A stretch of 64,000 nt of DNA from Candidatus Thiomargarita nelsonii (GTDB lineage Bacteria > Pseudomonadota > Gammaproteobacteria > Beggiatoales > Beggiatoaceae), in NCBI GenBank assembly GCA_000785145.2, contig JSZA02000014.1, positions 1 to 64,000 on the forward strand. Direction: 5' to 3'. Every line of letters starts with the position of its first letter. The stretch's first letter is position 1. Made by a program: the position numbers and the translations under genes. Under the pieces are notes generated by a model that did no database searches, was not told where the DNA came from, and saw nothing but the letters and a program-made list of their open reading frames with translations. Positions 1 through 6,374 of this stretch are shown piece by piece.

Positions 1-76
1 CGTCCAAAATCAATTTTGGACTCCTGTCTTGGGCGCCTAAAGGATATATACTAGGAGTTCAAGATTTATCTTGGAT
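1..76. repeat. AGTCC-type palindromic repeats (2 copies)
   Basis: Two copies of a short imperfect palindrome built on GTCCAAGATTTATCTTGGAC (about 1-25 and 52-75). The same family recurs at many intergenic places in this window, often in pairs in opposite orientation. The second copy runs into the 5' end of the HRDC gene and supplies a spurious upstream TTG codon at 71. Confidence 0.8.
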
Positions 77-88
77 ATAGAGAAAAAA

Positions 89-586
89 ATGTTAGTACGA
101 ATTTTAACCCTACGTTTTAGCACTGCACTGGATAGTTTTGACGACACACCGTTGGTGGATTTTATTAAAGATAAAGCGGTGTTATCCCTGAAAGAATATT
201 TTTTCATTAAAAACGAAACACCCTATTTGGCCGTTATCGTTAACTATGAACCTGTGCAGGAACCAGCCAAAACGGTCCCCAAAAAAGGTGAACGGCGTAA
301 AAATGATGAATGGCGTGCCTTGTTGCAAGATAGCGACATGCCATTGTTTGAAACCTTGCGTAGCTGGCGAGCAGAATACTGCAAAAAAGAGGGCGTGCCA
401 CCCTATATCATTTGCAATAACGTAGAATTAGCGAAAATAGTCCTCGCTAAACCACAAACCCTCGCTGCCTTGATGCAGATCGAAGGCTTTGGCAAAGCCA
501 GAGTCGAAAAATACGGTAAAGCCATATTAAAAGTGCTAAAGCAAAATAGCAGCCCTGACAAAAAACCAGCAAATGGAAAAACATAA
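89..586 (+). CDS. HRDC-domain protein, DGR accessory gene
   Basis: A 165-residue protein. The C-terminal half (about residues 60-155) is an HRDC (helicase and RNase D C-terminal) nucleic-acid-binding domain, seen in the stretch from LFETLRSWRAEYCKKEGVPP through MQIEGFGKARVEKYG. The N-terminal 60 residues form a small domain I do not recognise. I start at ATG 89 rather than TTG 71, because 71 lies inside a palindromic repeat. The gene lies just upstream of an Avd gene and a DGR-type reverse transcriptase on the same strand. HRDC proteins are a recurrent DGR accessory type, presumably handling template RNA or cDNA (inference). The 3' end is duplicated downstream of a palindrome, and the second copy reads on to an equivalent GKT-stop ending. 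Confidence 0.85.
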   Translation: MLVRILTLRFSTALDSFDDTPLVDFIKDKAVLSLKEYFFIKNETPYLAVIVNYEPVQEPAKTVPKKGERRKNDEWRALLQDSDMPLFETLRSWRAEYCKKEGVPPYIICNNVELAKIVLAKPQTLAALMQIEGFGKARVEKYGKAILKVLKQNSSPDKKPANGKT

Positions 587-669
587 TGAAATGTTTCGGG
601 AAATCCGCTTCGCTCCATTCCCGAAACAACAGCAGCCCTAACAAGCCTCAAACAAATGGAAAAACTTAA
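548..669. repeat. 39-bp imperfect direct repeat flanking a palindrome
   Basis: 548-586 and 631-669 match at about 31 of 39 positions. Each copy carries the end of the HRDC frame (GKT-stop) and an ATGGAAAAAC that is the avd start in the right copy. Between them sits a copy of the 35-bp TTTCGGG palindrome (593-627). The HRDC-avd junction has therefore apparently been duplicated around the palindrome. Confidence 0.75.
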
Positions 670-1008
670 AGAGTTACCAATATTTACTCAATGGATTGCC
701 TTTCTTGAATGGCTATTGCCAGTCACAGAAGGCTTTCCCAAACGAGTACGGTTTACATTTTCAGATCGTATCAATCATCTCGCCTTGGATTTAGTAGAAG
801 ACTTAATAGAAGCCCGTTATTCCTCAGAAAAACGCAAAATTCTCCGGCGTGCTAATCTGCGTCTGGAAAAATTTTTCGTTGTTTCGGGAATGGAGCGGAG
901 CGGATTTCCCGAAACAATTATAAACGCTATGAATACGCGATGAAATCAATCAACGAAGTGGGAAAAATGCTAGGCGGCTGGATGAGGCAACAAAACAATG
1001 AAACGTAA
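656..1008 (+). pseudogene. avd: DGR accessory variability determinant Avd, interrupted by a palindrome
   Basis: Four-helix-bundle Avd protein that partners the reverse transcriptase in DGR mutagenic retrohoming. The N-terminal part (656-about 877) reads TFSDRINHLALDLVEDLIEA through ILRRANLRLEKF, typical of this family. The open frame then enters a 35-bp TTTCGGG palindrome (881-915) and stops at 943. The conserved Avd C-terminus, with KMLGGWMRQQ, continues in another frame from about 928 to the stop at 1006-1008. The insert replaces roughly the 15-18 residues expected between LEKF and YEYAM and shifts the frame. The reverse transcriptase ATG (998) overlaps the old avd end, which suggests the two were translationally coupled. 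Unless recoded or a sequencing error, the product is truncated. Confidence 0.8.
881..915. repeat. 35-bp TTTCGGG palindrome inside avd
   Basis: GTTTCGGGAATGGAGCGGAG followed by CGGATTTCCCGAAAC. It belongs to the most frequent palindrome family of the window and here lies inside coding sequence. No target-site duplication is obvious. Confidence 0.85.
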
Positions 1009-1145
1009 AGGCTATCTTTTTGAACAAGTGACAGCATTTGATAATCTGCTTTTAGCAGCAAGCCGCGCAAGGAAAAAGCACTCAACCACGAGTAGCGCAT
1101 TTTCTGTTTCATCTGGAAACCGAACTCTTTAAGCTTCAAGAAGAA
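998..1145 (+). other. frameshifted 5' end of the DGR reverse transcriptase
   Basis: ATG 998 opens a frame reading MKRKGYLFEQVTAFDNLLLA, the usual start of DGR reverse transcriptases, up to RARKK. From about 1074 the frame that joins the main open frame continues (QPRVAHFLFHLETELFKLQE). One extra base, or two missing bases, in the A-rich run near 1070-1078 accounts for the break. It may be a real frameshift, a recoding site or a sequencing error in a homopolymer. Confidence 0.7.
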
Positions 1146-2006
1146 ATGCAAAATGGCAACTGGCAACCCAGCGAATACCGAATTTTTGAAGTCCGCGAAC
1201 CCAAACCACGACGTATCAACGCCACCGATTTTCGTGATCGCGTGGTACATCATGCCATTTGTAATATATTGGAGCCCATTTTTGAACGACGACTGATTTA
1301 TGACAGCTGGGCTTGTCGTCTAAATAAAGGCACTCATGCCGCCGTTAAGCGAGCCCAACAATTTGCTCGCCAATATCCTTATTTTCTTAAAACGGACATC
1401 CGGCGTTATTTTCAAAGTGTCGATCATCAAATTCTAAAACAACTCTTGCAAAGGATTATCAAAGATGCTCGGCTACTGAGCCTGTTAAATCGGATTATCG
1501 AACACCCAGTCCCCGGCAATCTCGCAGGCAAAGGATTACCGATTGGCAATCTCACCAGCCAACATTTTGCCAATCTCTATTTGGGAGAACTGGATCATGA
1601 GTTAAAAGATCGGCAAAGCATTAAAGCCTATCTGCGTTACATGGATGACATGCTATTATTCGCCCACAATAAAGACGAATTGCATCAAATGTTACAGCAC
1701 CTTGAAATATTCATCTCTGAACGGCTCACTTTAAGCTTAAAACCCACAGCCACCCTACTGGCACCCGTATCTGAAGGCATACCGTTTTTAGGATTTCGTA
1801 TTTTCCCCCAACTGATCCGTCTCAACCGCCAAAGCTTGCGGCGTTTTCGCCGACGGCTACGAAAACTTGAACGCGCCTATCAATGTGGTACAATAAGCAT
1901 CGAAAGCTTGACGGCATCCGTGCAAAGTATGATTGCACATATACGTCATGCCAATACGCGAAGACTACAGCAATCGCTGTTAGCACCTTCGCTACCACTA
2001 GGTTGA
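1146..2006 (+). CDS. reverse transcriptase of a diversity-generating retroelement
   Basis: RNA-directed DNA polymerase. RT motif 4 is IGNLTSQ (residues 133-139 from ATG 1146), the (I/V/L)GxxxSQ form typical of DGR enzymes rather than the QGxxxSP of group II introns. The catalytic box is YMDD (165-168). [15 protein letters not shown] is the first metal-binding motif. It would copy the template RNA with adenine-specific errors and feed the cDNA into a variable repeat. The 286-residue open frame lacks about 50 N-terminal residues that exist upstream in another frame (from 998). It follows avd directly and is followed within 20 bp by a template-repeat-like GC-rich segment. I am confident of the family; activity is uncertain because of the upstream frameshift. 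Confidence 0.93.
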   Translation: MQNGNWQPSEYRIFEVREPKPRRINATDFRDRVVHHAICNILEPIFERRLIYDSWACRLNKGTHAAVKRAQQFARQYPYFLKTDIRRYFQSVDHQILKQLLQRIIKDARLLSLLNRIIEHPVPGNLAGKGLPIGNLTSQHFANLYLGELDHELKDRQSIKAYLRYMDDMLLFAHNKDELHQMLQHLEIFISERLTLSLKPTATLLAPVSEGIPFLGFRIFPQLIRLNRQSLRRFRRRLRKLERAYQCGTISIESLTASVQSMIAHIRHANTRRLQQSLLAPSLPLG

Positions 2007-2135
2007 CGGCCAAACAGGCTCGAACCGTGTGAATCGCGGCGGCGGCTGGAACAACACCGCCTCGAACTGCCGGGCGGCGAATCGCAACAACAACTCGCCG
2101 GACAACCGCAACAACAACCTCGGTTTTCGTCTATT
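2007..2135 (+). other. DGR template repeat (TR)
   Basis: A GC-rich segment in AT-rich surroundings, directly after the reverse transcriptase. Read from 2026 it encodes the end of an FGE-sulfatase-type C-lectin fold ([20 protein letters not shown], then [16 protein letters not shown]). It is dense in AAC/AAT codons, which are the adenines a DGR mutates. The frame continues to a stop at 2188-2190. There is no start codon or upstream coding context, so this is a template rather than a gene. Exact borders cannot be set without the variable repeat, which lies outside the window. A hairpin with arms CCCGACG/CGTCGGG follows at about 2253-2287. Confidence 0.8.
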
Positions 2136-2190
2136 GAGTACAAAACAAAGCCAGATGAGCGGTGTTTACGGATACCGTTCCCGTGCATAA

Positions 2191-2518
2191 GGCTTGTCCA
2201 GCGCCGTCAAACCTGCGCCAACTTGATGTTGGACAAAGAGCAACTTTATCCCGACGTTTGGTAGCCTTTTTGTCGAAAACCGTCGGGCTCCTCCCTTCTA
2301 TACATCCATCAATGCCATTAAGTTAAGAAAAATCCAACCATGGTAGGGTGGATTAAGCGATAGCGTATCCACCTGATTAATATTGATATTTCGGTGGATA
2401 CGCTCCGCTTAATCCACCCTACATGAGCTTTTTGGACTCCATCGCGTTAGGAGTCCAAGATTTATCTTGGGCGGCTCGTCCAAGATAAATCTTGGACTCC
2501 TAACTCGGAGACACACTT
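2191..2518. repeat. intergenic repeat cluster
   Basis: No gene seen. It contains one end of the MITE family (CAATGCCATTAAGTTAAG at about 2310), a long inverted repeat at 2343-2422 whose arms begin GTAGGGTGGATTAAGCG, and a pair of AGTCC-type palindromes in opposite orientation at 2450-2500. The Shine-Dalgarno of the following OmpA-like gene (CGGAG) lies just after the last copy. Confidence 0.75.
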
Positions 2519-3076
2519 ATGAAAAAAACACAGTTCGCCATCATGCTGAGTTTAACCATGGGCGCCCAAGCCAAAGACTTGCCATTTCCCCAAACAGAAG
2601 CGGAAATTATCCAAGCCTTGCCAGCCCCTCAACTCGAAATGCTAACATGTCCGCCCATGATCCCTAAATGCGAGCCTAAAGGGATCGAAGAAAAAGGCAT
2701 CTTAGAAATTATCAATGATCACCCAGAACTGCCTAAAATAGGTGCATTAATACAGTTTGAGTATGATTCTGATAACATCCGTTCTTATGACACACTGGCA
2801 CATTACGGAAATGCCCTAAAAGGTGCCCTCAAAAATGCCCTGATTGTCGTCGCTGGACATACTGACTATCTCGGCACTGAGACTTACAATCAACAGCTTT
2901 CAGAACGCCGCGCCCAAGCCGTTAAAAAATTTCTCGTGTCCATCTACAAAATAGAGCCGACACGCATCCGTACTATCGGATTTGGGAAAACTCAACCATT
3001 GCGCGGCAACCTAGATTTTCAAAGCGATGCCGATCGTCAATGGAACAGACGAGTGGAATTTATTCGGCTCAAATAA
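2519..3076 (+). CDS. OmpA-family protein
   Basis: A 185-residue exported protein. The N-terminus MKKTQFAIMLSLTMGAQA is a signal peptide. Residues about 75-185 form an OmpA C-terminal, peptidoglycan-binding domain: FEYDSDNIR, then VVAGHTDYLGTETYNQQLSERRAQAV, then RIRTIGFGKTQP and RRVEFI, which are the classic motifs. It would sit in the periplasm contacting the cell wall. A CGGAG motif lies 8 bases before the ATG. No beta-barrel precedes the domain, so it is a soluble or peripherally anchored form. It resembles the OmpA-like gene at 18.9 kb in organisation. Confidence 0.9.
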   Translation: MKKTQFAIMLSLTMGAQAKDLPFPQTEAEIIQALPAPQLEMLTCPPMIPKCEPKGIEEKGILEIINDHPELPKIGALIQFEYDSDNIRSYDTLAHYGNALKGALKNALIVVAGHTDYLGTETYNQQLSERRAQAVKKFLVSIYKIEPTRIRTIGFGKTQPLRGNLDFQSDADRQWNRRVEFIRLK

Positions 3077-3085
3077 ACAACTGAT

Positions 3086-3183
3086 GTTTCGGGAAATCCG
3101 CTACGCTCCATTCCCGAAACAAAAAATTTAAGGTACGCCTTATCAGTTGTTTCGGGAATGGAGCGTAGCGGATTTCCCGAAAC
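3086..3183. repeat. two TTTCGGG palindromes, inverted orientation
   Basis: Copies at 3086-3120 and 3149-3183 with a 28-bp spacer, between the OmpA-like and DUF4384-like genes. The second gives rise to a spurious in-frame upstream ATG (MERSGFPET) for the next gene. Confidence 0.85.
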
Positions 3184-3205
3184 TCTATCAAAAGGAAAAA
3201 AAAAC

Positions 3206-4177
3206 ATGACCAAAAAAAACAGCATCATCCCCATCATAACGCTACTGATTTGCCTAACGCTTGCCATGCCCGCAAGAGCTGTCGGTTTATCAACCATAGC
3301 ATGGGTTGTTGTACAAGAAATCGCAATCGACACCGCCATTGATGTCGTACAAAACCTGTTTAAAGAGACAGTCAAACCAGAAGAAGTCGCCAAACTTCGC
3401 CAACGGGTGTCTCAATTGGAAACCCAACTGAGCCAGCATCAAAACCATTCGAGTTCCAAAGAATTCAAACAGATAAAACAACTGCTGACGGGATTAAATC
3501 AGGTTATCAACGTCATGGGAAAAAGGCTCGACTCGGTTGAAAAAAGAGTGAGCCAACTCGAAAATCAACTGGCACTGTTGAGAGAAAGTTTATTGTCGAT
3601 ACAAACGACAGCCATTGCCGAACCGGTTAACAACTTAGGATTTAAAATCAACTTCCTTTATCGTAGCAAAGGGCAAGGCGATTTTTTACCCATTACACAA
3701 GACACCGTCTTGTATTCATTGGATCATTACAAAATCGTCATTGAAGCGATGGAAACCAGTTACATCTATCTATTTCAAGAGGATTCTGCTGGGCAAATCG
3801 TGCGCTTATTTCCGATGAAAAGTTTCGCAGGGGTTACATTGAATAATGAAAACCCAATGCAGGCAAAGCAAAAATACTACTTACCAGCAAAAACGAAATC
3901 ATTTAAATTGGATCGCACACTTGGCACGGAAACGTTTTATTTTACAGCCACTCGTCAGCCTGATTTAGTCCTAGAAAACTTCTATGAGGCGATTGTTCGG
4001 GCTCGAAAAAACAACCAACCTAATCTCGTCTTACAGGCTGAATTTACACAAACCTTGAAAATAGAGCCAAAAGCGCCTCTCCTCGATGAGATTGCCGATG
4101 ATGATGTGAGCCCACCAATGCAGATGGAAAATTTTTGCACGGGATGTGTGAATATTATGAGTTTTGAACATCAATAA
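3206..4177 (+). CDS. secreted coiled-coil protein with DUF4384-like domain
   Basis: A 323-residue protein. It has a signal peptide (MTKKNSIIPIITLLICLTLA up to ARA), a heptad-rich coiled coil (about residues 55-130, KLRQRVSQLETQL and SVEKRVSQLENQ), then a domain resembling DUF4384 (about 150-270) with YIYLFQEDSAGQIVRLFP and TFYFTATRQPD. The true start is ATG 3206, preceded by AAAGGA; an upstream in-frame ATG at 3158 lies in a palindrome. DUF4384 domains occur in exported proteins near caspase-like and OmpA-like proteins. The molecular role is unknown. Confidence 0.75.
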   Translation: MTKKNSIIPIITLLICLTLAMPARAVGLSTIAWVVVQEIAIDTAIDVVQNLFKETVKPEEVAKLRQRVSQLETQLSQHQNHSSSKEFKQIKQLLTGLNQVINVMGKRLDSVEKRVSQLENQLALLRESLLSIQTTAIAEPVNNLGFKINFLYRSKGQGDFLPITQDTVLYSLDHYKIVIEAMETSYIYLFQEDSAGQIVRLFPMKSFAGVTLNNENPMQAKQKYYLPAKTKSFKLDRTLGTETFYFTATRQPDLVLENFYEAIVRARKNNQPNLVLQAEFTQTLKIEPKAPLLDEIADDDVSPPMQMENFCTGCVNIMSFEHQ

Positions 4178-4189
4178 TATTGTTTTTAT

Positions 4190-4453
4190 TGCAGGACGCG
4201 GGAGCGTCCAAGCAGGCATTCCCACGCAGAGCGTGGGAACGAGAAAATAACGGTTTGTAGGGGCAATCCTTTATGGTTGCCCTCTTAATGGCATTTTTGC
4301 GAGGCAAAGGAACGAGAAAACAATCTTTATTTTAAATCCGCGCAATCCGTGTAATCGGTTTAATCCGTGATTCAAGTTTTTTTAAATCCCTTTACTCCCC
4401 CAAACGAAGTAACGGAGCGGAGTAATCAGTTGTACTATAACTTACTTAAAAAC
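4190..4453. repeat. intergenic repeats
   Basis: A GCAGGACGCGGGAGCGTCCA...CGTGGGAACGAG element (about 4193-4245), half a MITE (GTAGGGGCAATCCTTTATGG, 4257-4310) and an ATCCGTG-type repeat (4335-4372). No gene. Confidence 0.7.
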
Positions 4454-5674
4454 ATGTCAATTATTAAAAACAAACTCAAACTTATCAGCACAGAAAGTGA
4501 TCGTTTAACGGTACTCTTTTTGTGCTTTCTCATATTACTTTATCGTGAACCGGATGGATTTATTAATCCTCAATTTTGGGCGGAAGATGGAGAAATATTC
4601 TTCCAACAGAATCTTATTCTTGGTTTTTCTGCACTCTTGGAGCCTTATAGTGGTTATTTACACTTGATACCTCGTTTGATTTCCTATTTGACTGGATTCT
4701 TACCAATATCGTTCGCACCTGCCCTCTATAATTTCAGTGCGCTTGTTATCACCCTATTTATTATTAATTACTTATTCTCATCAAGAATACACTTGCCTTT
4801 TAAGCCATTACTCGCTATAGCAGTTGTACTTGTTCCCTATAATGGTGAAATTATGATGAGTCTAACTAATATACAGTGGTTTCTGCCTATTCTCCTCATT
4901 CTACTGATTATCCAAGATAAACCGAATACGAGAAAGCAACTGTTATTAGATACTCTAATGATAACGGCTATTGGTTTAACAAGTCCTTTTGTTGCTCTAT
5001 TTTTACCCCTGTTTATTTTTCGTTTGATTTATATTTGTAGAAGCCACTATAGCGTTTACCTTTTATCTATTGCCTTATTACTCGCCCTCATTCAGGGATA
5101 TTTTATCTGGCAAACGACGGTAGGGTTGCCAACATTTTCAGAGGATTATGATAATTATGGTTTCAAGGTATTGATACCAATATTAGCACTGCGTTTATCA
5201 GGCACCCTGTTTTTTGGAGATTACCTATCGTCAGCTTTTAACTTTTACGGATTGACTGGATTAGCAATAATACTCCCTACTGGTTTGCTAATATTGGCTG
5301 TTTCAAAACCGCCTCACAGGCAATTACCAATAATTGTCTTCATGATGGGCGGGCTCATAATATTATTCGCCACTTTTTATAAATTAAAAAATAATTTGCC
5401 AATTCTGGTATCTTTTGACAATGGATACCGTTACTTCTACAGTTTGCATCTTTTTATAATATGGTCTCTCATTATTTATCTTGATTCTGTTATAAAATAT
5501 GTATCAGCTTTATTATTGCTGATGGCTTTATTGAGTGCGTTTACTCATTTCCAAGTGTCTCCTTTAAAAGATTTTCATTGGGAAAAATATAGTCAACAAA
5601 TTGAGCGAGGAGAGGCGGTAAAAGTTCCAATTAATCCAGAGGGATGGTTTGTGTCGATTCCTCGTCCAAAATAA
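4454..5674 (+). CDS. multi-pass membrane protein, possible glycosyltransferase-type
   Basis: About 406 residues with roughly ten hydrophobic segments. An early loop contains NPQFWAEDGEIFFQQN. A WAEDG-type first loop is seen in some polytopic, probably lipid-linked-sugar-using membrane proteins, so a GT-C-like enzyme is possible, but no catalytic motif can be proven. I prefer ATG 4454 (MSIIKNKLKL). The in-frame GTG at 4367 lies in a repeat and would add unlikely residues. The gene is flanked on both sides by repeats and stands alone. Function unknown. Confidence 0.6.
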   Translation: MSIIKNKLKLISTESDRLTVLFLCFLILLYREPDGFINPQFWAEDGEIFFQQNLILGFSALLEPYSGYLHLIPRLISYLTGFLPISFAPALYNFSALVITLFIINYLFSSRIHLPFKPLLAIAVVLVPYNGEIMMSLTNIQWFLPILLILLIIQDKPNTRKQLLLDTLMITAIGLTSPFVALFLPLFIFRLIYICRSHYSVYLLSIALLLALIQGYFIWQTTVGLPTFSEDYDNYGFKVLIPILALRLSGTLFFGDYLSSAFNFYGLTGLAIILPTGLLILAVSKPPHRQLPIIVFMMGGLIILFATFYKLKNNLPILVSFDNGYRYFYSLHLFIIWSLIIYLDSVIKYVSALLLLMALLSAFTHFQVSPLKDFHWEKYSQQIERGEAVKVPINPEGWFVSIPRPK

Positions 5675-5835
5675 ATTTTGGACTCCAAGTTTTATTCTCG
5701 TTCCCACGCTCTGCGTGGGAATGCCTGCCTGGACGCTCCCGCGTCCTGCAATAAAATAAAAACTTGTCCGAACCGAAGCAGGACGCGGGAGCGTCCAAGC
5801 CTGCATTCCCACGCAGAGCGTGGGAACGAGAAAAT
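5662..5835. repeat. AGTCC palindrome plus paired CGTTCCCACGC elements
   Basis: An AGTCC-type palindrome (5662-5686) overlaps the stop region of the membrane protein gene. It is followed by two copies in opposite orientation of the element TCTCGTTCCCACGCTCTGCG (about 5696-5752 and 5780-5832), together a large inverted repeat. Confidence 0.8.
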
Positions 5836-5849
5836 AAAGAGAAAAAGAC

Positions 5850-6374
5850 TTATCCCTGCTCTTCGCTCACCAACAATGACAAAATCGCTTTTTCCGTTTT
5901 TTGCAAATACATTTCGCCAACTTCTTGCAACACAATATAACCCTCAGTATCAACAATCGCTGTAAATGGTAAAGCACTGGCATAGTCGCCAAAACTGATG
6001 GCGAGACTAATCGTTTTTTCATCCCCCACTAAAACAGGATAATTAATGCCCATTTTTTCAACCGCATTTCGCACCGCATGACGGTTGTCCATCGCAATTC
6101 CCACAAATTGTACGCCACGTTCTCCATACTTTTCTTGCAATTTGATAAACATCGGTATTTCTTTGAGACAAGGTGGACACCAAGTCGCCCAAAAATTGAC
6201 TATCACAACTTTTCCATCCCATTCTGAATTAGCATGGATTTTATCTTCTAAATCTGGAAGACTGAAATCTGGGCGACGTACAGGTGCCTGTTCTTCTGCG
6301 GATTGCGGTTCCACTTCGCAAGCAACCAGTGTTGCTATTAAAACCAATAAAATTATTTGTGCGAATTTCTTCAT
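5850..6374 (-). CDS. TlpA-family thioredoxin-like lipoprotein
   Basis: A 174-residue periplasmic thiol-disulfide oxidoreductase of the TlpA/ResA group. The lipobox is LVAC (Cys19), so it should be a membrane-anchored lipoprotein. The thioredoxin fold carries WCPPC (Cys66, Cys69) after VVIVNFWAT, and a cis-proline loop around ALPFTAIVD. It overlaps the 3' end of dsbD by 4 bases (ATGA-type), so the two are co-transcribed and translationally coupled. DsbD would keep this protein reduced for cytochrome c maturation or protein repair (inference). Confidence 0.9.
   Translation of the reverse strand: MKKFAQIILLVLIATLVACEVEPQSAEEQAPVRRPDFSLPDLEDKIHANSEWDGKVVIVNFWATWCPPCLKEIPMFIKLQEKYGERGVQFVGIAMDNRHAVRNAVEKMGINYPVLVGDEKTISLAISFGDYASALPFTAIVDTEGYIVLQEVGEMYLQKTEKAILSLLVSEEQG

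Noticed and set aside
403-651. Minus-strand open frames opposite the HRDC gene
   Set aside because: They overlap the well-supported HRDC frame and translate the palindrome; no independent support.
3158-3205. Upstream in-frame start giving MERSGFPET for the DUF4384-like protein
   Set aside because: This peptide is the translation of the TTTCGGG palindrome and recurs wherever the palindrome lies in that frame. The internal ATG has a ribosome site and signal peptide.
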